From JAJPXC01 sp964510535 (GTDB lineage Bacteria > Bacteroidota > Bacteroidia > Bacteroidales > Muribaculaceae), in NCBI GenBank assembly GCA_964510535.1, contig CAZECG010000011.1:1-64000 (forward strand): a stretch of 64,000 nucleotides of DNA. The letters run 5' to 3'. The position numbers and the translations under genes were made by a program. The notes under the pieces were generated by a model that was given only the letters and a program-made list of their open reading frames with translations, had not been told where the DNA came from and made no database searches. This document shows, one piece after another, positions 1 to 7,765 of this stretch; position 1 is the first letter of the stretch; the number at the start of each line of letters is the position of its first letter.

Positions 1-103
1 AATATTACACTCGGGTAGTATTTTAACATTTCAACCTGGTTTTGCAGCTGACCCTTTATTACTATGCCCCACTATGCGCCCTGTTGCAGGGATGCGAGGA
101 GGA

Positions 104-138
104 TAAAAAAAAAGAGAGCTACATTTCTGTAACTCTCT
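104..138 (-). terminator. Terminator of tRNA-Phe
   Basis: On the minus strand a stem (AGAGAG...CTCTCT, extended by TTACA/TGTAG) is followed by an uninterrupted run of about nine T. It starts ten bases after the end of the tRNA-Phe gene and is a classical intrinsic terminator. Bases 1-103 show no gene I can support. Confidence 0.85.
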
Positions 139-147
139 GATTTTCAG

Positions 148-220
148 TGGTGCCACCAGGAATCGAACCGGGGACACAAGGATTTTCAGTCCTTTGCTCT
201 ACCAACTGAGCTATGGCACC
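148..220 (-). tRNA. tRNA-Phe (GAA)
   Basis: The reverse complement folds as a complete cloverleaf. It has acceptor stem GGTGCCA/TGGCACC, a D-arm GCTC/GAGC, anticodon stem AAGGA/TCCTT around loop CTGAAAA (anticodon GAA) and a T-arm with GGTTCGATTCC. The discriminator base is A and the CCA end is not encoded. The gene stands alone between its own promoter and terminator. Confidence 0.97.
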
Positions 221-239
221 TTGTTTGCTTTTTGCGATG

Positions 240-271
240 CAAAGGTAGACCGTTTTTGGAAACTATGCAAA
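240..271 (-). promoter_or_regulatory. Promoter of tRNA-Phe
   Basis: On the minus strand there is TTTG (268-271), a 20-base spacer and TACCTTTG (240-247). This is an exact match to the Bacteroidota -33/-7 pattern, about 20 bases before the tRNA 5' end. Confidence 0.85.
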
Positions 272-360
272 CTTTTTGGAGCTTTTTTTGAAATATTTTT
301 AATCGTCTATCAAATCCGCAGAGGCAATCATCTGACTGACAAGCAATAGCCCACAAAGTG

Positions 361-1425
361 TCAGAAACTCAATCCGTCAAGAAGATGAACATAAGTTTCG
401 ATTGCGCAGCGTATTTCAGCAAGTCTTATATATTCGTCGGCGGTGTGAGAGCGTGCGGAATCACCAGGGCCCACCTTGACCGACGGCCAAGGCATCAACG
501 CCTGGTCGCTCAAAGTCGGTGACCCGTAGGCCACTCCGCCAAGCATCTCAAGCCGTTTCACGATTGGATGGTCAAGCGGTATGCTCGACGGATTGAGCCG
601 CACCGAGCGAGGAGTTAACTCACATCGCGGCACCGCTTCTCGTATCATCGCAAGCGTCTCAACATTTGTATAGGCATCAGTCGTGCGCACATCAACCACT
701 ATCTCGCATCGGTCGGGGACAACGTTGTGTTGCGTCCCCGATTTAATCTGGGTCACACTGATTTTGACGGGTCCGAGCATCGGCGACTTCTTATCGAATG
801 TCAGCGACCGCAACTTCTCGACAACCGGGATAGCGTTATATATCGCATTTACTCCCTCATCTCGAGCAGCATGGCCCGACACCCCGTCTATTATGCCGTC
901 GAGCACCATCAGCCCCTTCTCGGCCACAGCCGGGTTCATTCCGGTCGGCTCGCCGACAACCGCCACATCGATATGCGGCAACCCGCCCAAGGCAAGTTCT
1001 AATCCGTTTTTTCCACTAACCTCTTCCTCAGCCGAAGCGACGAACAGCAGATTGTAACCGCGATTTCGATCACGCATATATAGGAACGAGGCCAACAGTG
1101 ACACCAACGCCCCTCCGGCATCATTGGAGCCCAAACCATACAACCGCTCATTGTCATCGACCGCAGGGCTAAACGGGTCTCGGCTCCACCCCTCGACAGG
1201 TTTAACGGTATCGATGTGCGAATTTAACAACAGCGTGGGTCGGTCGGGATTGTATGATTCGTCAAGGACAACGACATTGTTGGCCACCCGCAAGGGACGA
1301 CAGCCGTTGTCGCGCAGAAATCGCTCTACCAAATCAGCGCCCCGGCCCTCGTCACGACTCACGCGTGGCGTGGCGATAAGCGATTTAAGCAAATCGACAG
1401 CCCGGTAATACAGTTCATCTATCAT
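361..1425 (-). CDS. argE: M20 family N-acyl-ornithine/citrulline deacylase (ArgE-like)
   Basis: Zinc-dependent M20 peptidase-fold deacylase of 354 residues, cytoplasmic. The family's metal and catalytic residues are visible: His and Asp in NSHIDTV, Asp in GSNDAGG, the Glu pair in AEEE, Glu in GEPT, and His near the C-terminus in ARSHTADE. The central lid domain (about residues 165-275) interrupts the catalytic domain as usual. Its ATG overlaps the argB stop by four bases, so the two are translationally coupled. With argB next door and an N-succinylornithine-type carbamoyltransferase elsewhere in the window (29205-30158), the likely substrate is N-succinyl-citrulline or -ornithine rather than the acetyl compound. 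That substrate call is inference. DapE or carboxypeptidase G activity is the main alternative. Confidence 0.85.
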   Translation of the reverse strand: MIDELYYRAVDLLKSLIATPRVSRDEGRGADLVERFLRDNGCRPLRVANNVVVLDESYNPDRPTLLLNSHIDTVKPVEGWSRDPFSPAVDDNERLYGLGSNDAGGALVSLLASFLYMRDRNRGYNLLFVASAEEEVSGKNGLELALGGLPHIDVAVVGEPTGMNPAVAEKGLMVLDGIIDGVSGHAARDEGVNAIYNAIPVVEKLRSLTFDKKSPMLGPVKISVTQIKSGTQHNVVPDRCEIVVDVRTTDAYTNVETLAMIREAVPRCELTPRSVRLNPSSIPLDHPIVKRLEMLGGVAYGSPTLSDQALMPWPSVKVGPGDSARSHTADEYIRLAEIRCAIETYVHLLDGLSF

Positions 1426-2201
1426 TGGCCTACGATGTGGCTTCCGAGCGAGAGGTCGTTTAACGCCTCTGCCTTTGTTATAATCACAGATTTCACACCC
1501 GCCGATAGCGCGTCGAACGCATTGTCGAGCTTGGGTATCATCCCGCCGGCAACGGCTCCATCAGCACATAAAGACTTATAAATTTCGGGGGTAATCTTCG
1601 TCACGACCGAATTATCATCGTTCTCATCACGCAACACGCCGGCTTTCTCGAAACAGAACACAAGCGAGACATCGAAATATCCGGCCAAACCTTTGGCAGT
1701 CTCACCCGCCATGGTATCGGCGTTGGTGTTAAGCATATTGCCGTTGCCGTCATGAGTCAGCGGAGCGATTACAGGCACTACACCCGACCGTATCATAGCG
1801 GCTAACGCCTCACCGTCAACACGGTCGACATCGCCCACCCATCCGTAATCTACCTCGCCTCCGCGACGTTTGTGGCTCAGAATGATATTCATATCAGCAC
1901 CGGTCATGCCGAGAGCGTTGACTCCCGCAGCTTGCAATCCGGCTACTATTTTTTTATTAACCAATCCGCCATAAACCATGGTCACCACATCGAGCATATC
2001 CCTGTCGGTCACCCGGCGGCCGCCAACCATACGGGTTTCAATGCCGAGCTTCGACGCGATTTTGGTTGCCGAGCGGCCACCGCCGTGGACGAGCAGCTTG
2101 AAACCGTCGATGACCGCAAAATCGCGTAGCAACGCCGCCAACGTGTCAGGTTCCTCGACAATCTTGCCGCCGACCTTTATTATAGTCAGTTTATCTTTCA
2201 T
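1422..2201 (-). CDS. argB: N-acylglutamate kinase (ArgB)
   Basis: Amino-acid kinase family protein of 259 residues, the usual ArgB length. It phosphorylates the gamma-carboxyl of an N-acylated glutamate in arginine synthesis. The N-terminal KVGGKIVEE and the glycine loop LVHGGGRSATKIASKLG bind phosphate. GGRRVTD and the late NTNADTMAG segment match substrate- and nucleotide-binding regions of the family. It lies six bases downstream of prfB and overlaps argE by four bases. In Bacteroides the pathway uses succinylated intermediates, so N-succinylglutamate is the probable substrate here (inference). No typical N-terminal extension for arginine feedback is seen. Confidence 0.92.
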   Translation of the reverse strand: MKDKLTIIKVGGKIVEEPDTLAALLRDFAVIDGFKLLVHGGGRSATKIASKLGIETRMVGGRRVTDRDMLDVVTMVYGGLVNKKIVAGLQAAGVNALGMTGADMNIILSHKRRGGEVDYGWVGDVDRVDGEALAAMIRSGVVPVIAPLTHDGNGNMLNTNADTMAGETAKGLAGYFDVSLVFCFEKAGVLRDENDDNSVVTKITPEIYKSLCADGAVAGGMIPKLDNAFDALSAGVKSVIITKAEALNDLSLGSHIVGQ

Positions 2202-2206
2202 CTCAA

Positions 2207-3331
2207 TTACTGGTTATCGACCTCCGATGCAGCGAACTCCATCAGATACGACTTTATGAAACCATCGATATCGCCATCCATCACACCGCCCACATCGCTC
2301 GTCTGATATCCGGTTCGGTGGTCTTTAACGCGACGGTCGTCAAACACATATGAACGTATCTGCGAGCCCCACTCGATTTTCATCTTTCCGGCCTCTACTT
2401 TGGCCTGTTCTTGCAATCGGTGTTGGAGTTCTTTGTCGTATAGTATAGAGCGGAGTTGACGCAAAGCATTTTCTTTATTCTTAGGCTGGTCGCGCGTCTC
2501 GGTGTTTTCAATCAGTATTTCCTCCTTTTCACCCGTATAGGGGTCAGTGAACTGATAGCGCAGGCGCACTCCCGACTCCACTTTGTTGACGTTCTGACCG
2601 CCAGCCCCACCCGAGCGGAATGTGTCCCACGACAGAAGCGCAGGCTCGACTTTTACCTCTATGGTATCATCCACGAGCGGCGTGACAAACACCGACGCAA
2701 ACGATGTCATGCGCTTTCCTTGAGCGTTGTAGGGCGATACCCTTACCAATCGATGCACGCCGTTTTCGCTTTTGAGATAACCGTAGGCGAAGTCACCCTC
2801 GATGTTTATTGTACATGATTTTATGCCAGCCTCGTCACCGTCGAGCAAGTTTGAGATTGACAGCTTGTAGCCATGTTTTTCGGCCCAGCGCATATACATT
2901 CTCATCAGCATCGAAGCCCAGTCCTGGCTCTCGGTGCCACCCGCGCCCGAATTGATTTTAAGCACCACGCCGAGCTTATCCTCTTCGCGGCGCAACATAT
3001 TTCGCAACTCCAGATTCTCGATTCGCTCCATAGCCTGCGCATAAAGCCGGTCAATTTCCTCCTCCTCGATTAGCCCTTCCTTGATGAAATCCCAAGCGAG
3101 CGAAAGCTCGTCGACAGTCTTTGCCACCTCAGTGTAACCGACCACCCACTGCTGCAGGTCTTTGATTTTTTTCATCTGTATCTGAGCTTCTTGAGGGTGT
3201 TCCCAAAAGTCCGGGACATGGGTACGAAGCTCCTCCTCCTCAATCTGGATTTTTTTGTTGTCAATGTCGAGATAGCGTTTGAGCGCGATGGCGCGCTCCG
3301 ACGCATCTTTTAATTGTTCTTGAGTAATCAC
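2207..3331 (-). CDS. prfB: Peptide chain release factor 2 (in-frame, no programmed frameshift)
   Basis: Class I release factor of 374 residues. The peptidyl-hydrolysis motif GGQ is seen in SGGAGGQNVNK. The stop-codon reading tripeptide reads SPY (in VRVSPYNAQG) where E. coli has SPF. The N-terminal helical domain and the C-terminal RSYVFDDRRVKDHRTG segment are in place. In many bacteria prfB is interrupted near codon 26 by CTT TGA C and needs +1 frameshifting. Here the matching position (minus strand, near 3265) reads CGC TAT CTC GAC, continuous in frame, and no in-frame TGA exists. RF2 synthesis should therefore lack that autoregulation. It is the first gene of the run prfB-argB-argE. Confidence 0.96.
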   Translation of the reverse strand: MITQEQLKDASERAIALKRYLDIDNKKIQIEEEELRTHVPDFWEHPQEAQIQMKKIKDLQQWVVGYTEVAKTVDELSLAWDFIKEGLIEEEEIDRLYAQAMERIENLELRNMLRREEDKLGVVLKINSGAGGTESQDWASMLMRMYMRWAEKHGYKLSISNLLDGDEAGIKSCTINIEGDFAYGYLKSENGVHRLVRVSPYNAQGKRMTSFASVFVTPLVDDTIEVKVEPALLSWDTFRSGGAGGQNVNKVESGVRLRYQFTDPYTGEKEEILIENTETRDQPKNKENALRQLRSILYDKELQHRLQEQAKVEAGKMKIEWGSQIRSYVFDDRRVKDHRTGYQTSDVGGVMDGDIDGFIKSYLMEFAASEVDNQ

Positions 3332-3367
3332 GTCTGGTTATAGTTTGTTTATCGTTTGTTTTCACCG

Positions 3368-3375
3368 CGAAGATA
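3368..3375 (-). promoter_or_regulatory. Probable -7 box of prfB
   Basis: Minus-strand TATCTTCG, a TAnnTTCG variant, lies 36 bases before the prfB ATG. I see no clear TTTG at the -33 position. Confidence 0.5.
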
Positions 3376-3483
3376 GTAATTTTCAGGGGGTTTCCACTAA
3401 TCGGAGATTCGATAAGGGGAGTGCCGAATTGCAAAATTATGCTAAAACAGTTGCGATTCGGGGTGAAATCAAAAATAATTAAC

Positions 3484-3491
3484 TACCTTTG
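3484..3491 (+). promoter_or_regulatory. Probable -7 box of greA
   Basis: TACCTTTG is an exact -7 element, about 95 bases before the preferred greA start. It supports the downstream ATG at 3588, because an ATG at 3489 would lie inside the promoter. The -33 element is not evident. Confidence 0.6.
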
Positions 3492-3587
3492 CAAGCAGAA
3501 ATTAACAAACATCCAAACCGTAAGGGGGTCTCGTCCACAGGGCCGGGATTCTTTTTATTTTTTACTTTAAATTTAAAATATTCAGCC

Positions 3588-4058
3588 ATGGCTATCACTT
3601 TCATGACCAAAGACGGTTATAAGAAAAAAATGGAAGAAATCGCTTATCTCGAGTCGGTTAAGCGTCCTGAAATATCACGCGCTATTGCCGAAGCTCGCGA
3701 CAAAGGCGACCTTTCAGAAAATGCGGAATATGACGCTGCCAAAGAGGCTCAGGGTATGCTGGAGATGAAAATCGCCCAGCTCAAAGACCTTGTCGCCAAC
3801 GCCCGCATCATCGACGAGAGTAAGCTCAACACCGAGGAAGTTCAGATTATGAACCGCGTAAAAATCAAGGATATGGCGAGCGGTATGACCGTCGAGTACA
3901 CCATCGTGGCCGACAGCGAGGCCAACCTCAAGGAGAAAAAGCTCGCGTCGAGCACACCCATCGCTCAAGGGCTTCTGGGCCACAAACTCGGCGAAACCGT
4001 AGAAATCAAAGTACCCTCGGGAATCAAGAAATTTGAAATCGTGGAAATCTCATTTTAA
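3588..4058 (+). CDS. greA: Transcription elongation factor GreA
   Basis: 156-residue GreA/GreB family factor. It rescues backtracked RNA polymerase by stimulating transcript cleavage through the secondary channel. The N-terminal coiled coil carries the family's DLSENAEYDAAKEAQ tip with the two acidic residues. The C-terminal FKBP-like domain ends with ALGHKLGE-like GLLGHKLGETVEIKVP. I chose the ATG at 3588 (MAITFMTKDGY). An upstream in-frame ATG at 3489 would add 33 unrelated residues and falls inside the promoter box. The HIT gene follows after 19 bases, so the two are probably cotranscribed. Confidence 0.95.
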   Translation: MAITFMTKDGYKKKMEEIAYLESVKRPEISRAIAEARDKGDLSENAEYDAAKEAQGMLEMKIAQLKDLVANARIIDESKLNTEEVQIMNRVKIKDMASGMTVEYTIVADSEANLKEKKLASSTPIAQGLLGHKLGETVEIKVPSGIKKFEIVEISF

Positions 4059-4077
4059 CCGATAAACTTCTCTCACC

Positions 4078-4476
4078 ATGCCGTCTATTTTCAGCCGCAT
4101 AATCGCCGGGGAAATCCCGTCGTACAAAGTAGCCGAGGACGATAAACACTATGCGTTTCTCGACATCAACCCCGTAGCACCAGGCCACACGCTCGTGGTG
4201 CCCAAGCGCGAAGTCAGCTATATTTTTGACCTCACCGACGATGAGTTGGCGCAACTCAACATTTTCGCGAAAAAGGTCGCCAAAGCCCTCGAAAAGGCCG
4301 TGCCATGCAAGCGCATAGGTATCACGGTAATAGGTCTTGAGGTTCCTCATGCCCACATCCACCTCATCCCCATCAACTGCGAGGCCGACATGAGCTTCTC
4401 CAAAGCGCGTCCCGCAGCTGACGCCGACGAAATGAAGCGCATAGCCGAGGCAATCGCCGCCGAATTTAACGCATAA
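4078..4476 (+). CDS. HIT family nucleotide hydrolase (HinT-like)
   Basis: 132-residue histidine-triad protein. The catalytic triad motif reads PHAHIHLIPI (His-x-His-x-His) near residue 97, and the N-terminal FSRIIAGEIPSYKV segment is typical of the HinT branch. The family hydrolyses AMP-lysine, AMP-NH2 or related adenylates; the physiological substrate here is unknown. It sits 19 bases after greA and just before a terminator, so greA-hit forms a two-gene unit. Confidence 0.9.
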   Translation: MPSIFSRIIAGEIPSYKVAEDDKHYAFLDINPVAPGHTLVVPKREVSYIFDLTDDELAQLNIFAKKVAKALEKAVPCKRIGITVIGLEVPHAHIHLIPINCEADMSFSKARPAADADEMKRIAEAIAAEFNA

Positions 4477-4495
4477 ACGTCACATCACACTACGA

Positions 4496-4538
4496 CCCGC
4501 CCGCGCGCACGCAATAGACAGCGCAACGGCGGGTTTTT
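4496..4538 (+). terminator. Terminator after greA-hit
   Basis: Stem CCCGCC (4496-4501) pairs with GGCGGG (4528-4533) and is followed by five T. It ends the greA-hit unit. Confidence 0.65.
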
Positions 4539-4571
4539 ATTTTAAGCTACAATCCATAAACTCCCCACGAA

Positions 4572-5333
4572 ATGAAGTGGCTGACACTCCTCTCCATTTT
4601 TATCGTCGGCATAGCGTCAGAAGGCAACGCCTCCACAACCGACGCTCTCATCGACAGCCTTGACCGCGCCATCGACATGCGGCAAAGCTACTCAGCCCGC
4701 CGGCAAAGCACAATCGACCTCACACGCCGACGACTCGAACGCGCCACCGACGACTCCACGAGGTTTGAAGCCCTCTGCCGACTCCACGACCTCTACTTGA
4801 CGTTCAACACCGACTCTGCGCTTCACTACTCGCAGCTAAGCGTCAAAGCCGCCCGCGACTCAGGTGTCGACAGCCTCGTCAACCGCGGACTGCTCAACGT
4901 GGCCGATGTGTTCGCCACCGCCGGGATGTACAGCGAAGCTCTCGCAATCGTCGGCTCCATTAAGCCCGCCTCGGTCACATCGACCGACTTGCGCCGATTT
5001 TACTACCACGTCCACCGCACTCTCAACGGACTGCTTGCCGACTTCGCCATCGACCCCGCCTTGCGCCGCAAATACGCGACTGCCACCGACGCCTACCGCG
5101 ACTCGCTGATAGCCGTATTGCCGCAATCGTCGGCAACCGCCGACGTGATTAGAGCCGAACGCCTCACCAACCCCAAAGCGTATGAAATCACAAGCAAGAC
5201 CGTGACATCCAAGAGCCGCTTACAGCTCACCGCCGTTCCCGGCGGAGGTTTCGCAATCAGCATCACCCCCCCTCTAAACCAAAGTTCAACCAAATCAATA
5301 AAGATTGTTTTTAAGTTTCCCGGGCCGATTTAG
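4572..5333 (+). CDS. Truncated DUF6377-like protein with a foreign C-terminal tail
   Basis: 253 residues with a signal peptide (about residues 1-20). Residues 24-190 resemble the periplasmic helical N-terminal half of DUF6377 regulators: a start such as LIDSLDRAIDMRQSY, an FNTDSALHYSQLS segment and a DAYRDSLIAVLP end. Those proteins normally continue to about 540 residues with a membrane segment and a C-terminal regulatory part, both missing here. From about residue 195 the sequence changes to TNPKAYEITSKTVTSKS and PGGGFAISI, which looks like the C-terminal beta-domain end of GH97 glycosidases. The gene is thus probably a fused remnant. Both family recognitions are from memory and unchecked. 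Its stop lies inside a terminator hairpin. Confidence 0.6.
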   Translation: MKWLTLLSIFIVGIASEGNASTTDALIDSLDRAIDMRQSYSARRQSTIDLTRRRLERATDDSTRFEALCRLHDLYLTFNTDSALHYSQLSVKAARDSGVDSLVNRGLLNVADVFATAGMYSEALAIVGSIKPASVTSTDLRRFYYHVHRTLNGLLADFAIDPALRRKYATATDAYRDSLIAVLPQSSATADVIRAERLTNPKAYEITSKTVTSKSRLQLTAVPGGGFAISITPPLNQSSTKSIKIVFKFPGPI

Positions 5334-5352
5334 ACAGTCGGTCCGGGTTTTA
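5319..5352 (+). terminator. Terminator overlapping the 3' end of the composite gene
   Basis: A ten-pair stem CCCGGGCCGA (5319-5328) / TCGGTCCGGG (5338-5347), with one G-T pair, is followed by TTTTATTTG. The 5' arm is inside the upstream coding region. Confidence 0.7.
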
Positions 5353-5356
5353 TTTG

Positions 5357-5364
5357 TATATTCG
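5357..5364 (+). promoter_or_regulatory. Probable -7 box of the CHASE2 gene
   Basis: TATATTCG (TAnnTTCG variant) lies 21 bases before the ATG at 5386 and right after the preceding terminator. The -33 element is not clear. Confidence 0.5.
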
Positions 5365-5385
5365 CGCCCATAACATTGACACACG

Positions 5386-6582
5386 ATGACCGACAACAAG
5401 CCAATCCGCACAGTGCCGCGCAACCTGCTCAAGACGGCGTGTATCGTCGCCCTGGCCTATCTCCTGTCGGTCCTTTTCATAAAGCCTCTCGCTTTTTCCG
5501 AGGCCACATTCATGTCATTACAAGACAAGCGCGACTTTTCCGTAACCGACTTTTTCAACACGGTTGCCAACCAACGCAGCGTCAAGACACTCGACCCGAA
5601 CATTATAATAGTCAACATCGACACCGCCGACCGATTTGACATCGCCCGAATCATTGACCTGCTCACCCTCTGCGAGCCGGGAGCCGTCGGGATTGACGCC
5701 ACGTTCAACCAACCGTCGGGCAACGACGACGCACTGATTGAAGCGGTAAAAAATTGCCCCGGCATTGTTTTGGCCATGACCGTAACCCCCGATGATGAAA
5801 CAGATGGGCACCGACAGAGATTCAGCATTAACGAAAAATCGTTTTTTCAAGATCAACTGCCACAACTGACCTATGCTGCGGTCAACCTCCCCACCAAGCA
5901 TGAAAAATCAGCTGTCAGACAGTTCCCCGTCTATTTTGAAGGAGCGCGCGGCAGGCGCGTCAACTCATTCGCGGTAGCCGTGGCCGAAAAGCTCGACCCC
6001 GTGGCAATCGAGGAATTGTATGAGCGCGGACACGCCCTGGAAACCATAAACTTCCCATCGCGGGAGTTTATAGAACTTGAGCCTTCTGAAATTGCCGACA
6101 ACGCCGAGGCCATACGCGGTAAAATCGTGCTGCTCGGCGCGCTCCACGACGAGGGTGACCAGCATCCCACCCCGACCGAAATGTCGATGCCGGGGGTGCG
6201 CATCCACGCTCACGCCATAAGCACCATCATCGAACGCCAATATTTCACCCAATTGACCGACGCGCAAAACTGGGCCATCGCACTGGGACTCTGCTTTCTC
6301 CTTGTCTATCTCAACATAACCATCAACCTCGGCATAAAAGGGATGGTAGTCAGAATCATACAGGTGCTTATGCTATATCTGTTGGTACGCATAGGATATT
6401 ATCTTTTCATCGAGCATCGAATCATCACCGACTTCTCCCTCTCATTCCTGATGATTACATTCGGCCTGTTTGCCTGCGACACATGGATAGGGCTGACCAC
6501 CATATGCCAATGGGGCCTGCGACGGTTACGCCTGCTATACTCCCGCACATCCGCCGCACGCAACACATACAAGAACGACTAA
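5386..6582 (+). CDS. CHASE2-domain membrane protein without output domain
   Basis: 398 residues. A membrane segment at about 12-32 is followed by a periplasmic CHASE2 sensor domain (about 35-290) with the family's patterns: IIIVNIDTADRF, the AVGIDATF strand, an IRGKIVLLGA-type segment, and a PGVRIHAHAISTI helix before the membrane. Three membrane segments follow (about 297-317, 322-342 and 352-372) and then a short basic cytoplasmic tail. CHASE2 proteins usually end in a cyclase, kinase or phosphatase; here there is none, so any signal must pass to a partner. The neighbours downstream on the same strand are a FecR-like protein and a caspase module. CHASE2 and FecR genes are, as I recall, often adjacent in other bacteria. 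The link is inference, because 307 bases and a separate promoter intervene. Confidence 0.85.
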   Translation: MTDNKPIRTVPRNLLKTACIVALAYLLSVLFIKPLAFSEATFMSLQDKRDFSVTDFFNTVANQRSVKTLDPNIIIVNIDTADRFDIARIIDLLTLCEPGAVGIDATFNQPSGNDDALIEAVKNCPGIVLAMTVTPDDETDGHRQRFSINEKSFFQDQLPQLTYAAVNLPTKHEKSAVRQFPVYFEGARGRRVNSFAVAVAEKLDPVAIEELYERGHALETINFPSREFIELEPSEIADNAEAIRGKIVLLGALHDEGDQHPTPTEMSMPGVRIHAHAISTIIERQYFTQLTDAQNWAIALGLCFLLVYLNITINLGIKGMVVRIIQVLMLYLLVRIGYYLFIEHRIITDFSLSFLMITFGLFACDTWIGLTTICQWGLRRLRLLYSRTSAARNTYKND

Positions 6583-6710
6583 ACCTCTGATTTACAGCAC
6601 ACATCCCATTCAATCGCAATTTACTTCATAAGGCATCACATGGTGGCGGGCCGATAAGCAATCGTTGCACGCCAAGATATGTTACTGATTATCAGACATT
6701 TATCCCCCCC

Positions 6711-6734
6711 CACAAAAATATCGTAATTTTTGTG
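6711..6734 (+). repeat. Inverted repeat over the -33 element of the 6890-15708 unit
   Basis: CACAAAAAT (6711-6719) and ATTTTTGTG (6726-6734) are perfect complements around a six-base loop. The right arm contains the TTTG -33 element. It could be an operator or a weak terminator of the CHASE2 gene. The rest of the 307-base gap (6583-6889) holds the promoter and an approximately 120-base leader. Confidence 0.6.
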
Positions 6735-6762
6735 AAATTCTGAAATAGTTTTCGTATATTTG
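6729..6762 (+). promoter_or_regulatory. Promoter of the six-gene exported-protein unit
   Basis: TTTG (6729-6732), a 22-base spacer and TATATTTG (6755-6762) form a good Bacteroidota promoter about 128 bases before the first ATG. No other convincing promoter is seen before 15708. Confidence 0.7.
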
Positions 6763-6889
6763 CGAAAACGTAATCACATTATCGGTAGCAATAATGAGAT
6801 TCTTACTACTCGCTAATGGTCGTTTAATTTTGTGAACATCCACGGTTTTATCAGACCTCTCTTATGAAAAACCACAACAGTGTGAAATC

Positions 6890-7726
6890 ATGAAAAAACT
6901 CATACTCATCACGTTAGCCGCCCTATTGCCGATGTTCACGGCAATGGCTAAATACACCATCCACTCATCAAAAGGTGATGTCAGAATCGAACGCAACGGA
7001 CAACTTGTACCGGTTCAAAAAGGGATGGAAGTCAACGCCACCGACAACATCCACATTCCGCAGGGCGCCAAGGTCGAGATTCTTAACTCGGTCAACTCCA
7101 AGATATTCACCTCCACAAGAGCAGGGGAATTTAACGTCACGCGCATCATGATTGACGCGCAAATCAAGGCAAACGACCACGCAGCCAACGTCAGCAGCAA
7201 TCTGCAGATGACACGACTCGGCACGTCTAAAAACAAAAGCCCGATGTGGGTACAGAAAGGCAAGGTCACCCGCACAATGGAGCAATATGACCCCACCGCC
7301 GAAAAGATGGAAGCCGACCCGACCCATCTCGGCAACTGGATAGCGGCAACCATCAATGCGACTACCGTAAAGCCGCTCCCGGTGACAGTGGTCCACAACA
7401 CCATAGGTGATTCAGGGTTGTCGTTCAGGCTTGAAAACACCATCGACTTCCCTGTTTATTTCAACATCATAAAAATCCAAGGCGATTCCATTGCCACAGC
7501 CGACATATCAGAACTGGGACAGCCGATGGGAAGTTACGTCGTTCTACCAGGACAAGCCATAAGCCGCGAGCAGTTCGGCGGTTTACAACCGGGCAACAGA
7601 CACATTCTCATCTTGACCCCTTACTATTTTGACATAGATGAACTTATACCCAAAGTACGCGAGGCCGCGTCAAAAGCGATGACAGTCGTTGATGACGAAA
7701 CTCCCGCCTATATCCTTACTTTGTAA
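6890..7726 (+). CDS. Exported FecR-like protein
   Basis: 278 residues, with a signal peptide (1-20) ending AMA. Residues 21-90 look like a FecR-type beta domain: a YTIHSSKGDVRIERNG start, a lysine/glycine turn, then TDNIHIPQGAKVEI and a SVNSKIFTSTRAGEF strand. The middle (about 90-145) is polar with no known motif. Residues 150-278 form a second all-beta region (DSGLSFRLENTIDFPVYFN...). No membrane anchor or lipobox is seen, so it is probably periplasmic. It is the first gene behind the promoter at 6729-6762 and lies 39 bases before the propeller gene. FecR domains elsewhere transmit signals or bind envelope components. The role here is unknown. Confidence 0.6.
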   Translation: MKKLILITLAALLPMFTAMAKYTIHSSKGDVRIERNGQLVPVQKGMEVNATDNIHIPQGAKVEILNSVNSKIFTSTRAGEFNVTRIMIDAQIKANDHAANVSSNLQMTRLGTSKNKSPMWVQKGKVTRTMEQYDPTAEKMEADPTHLGNWIAATINATTVKPLPVTVVHNTIGDSGLSFRLENTIDFPVYFNIIKIQGDSIATADISELGQPMGSYVVLPGQAISREQFGGLQPGNRHILILTPYYFDIDELIPKVREAASKAMTVVDDETPAYILTL

Positions 7727-7765
7727 AAACAACATTACTGTTCGAACCTTTATTACCTAAACATC

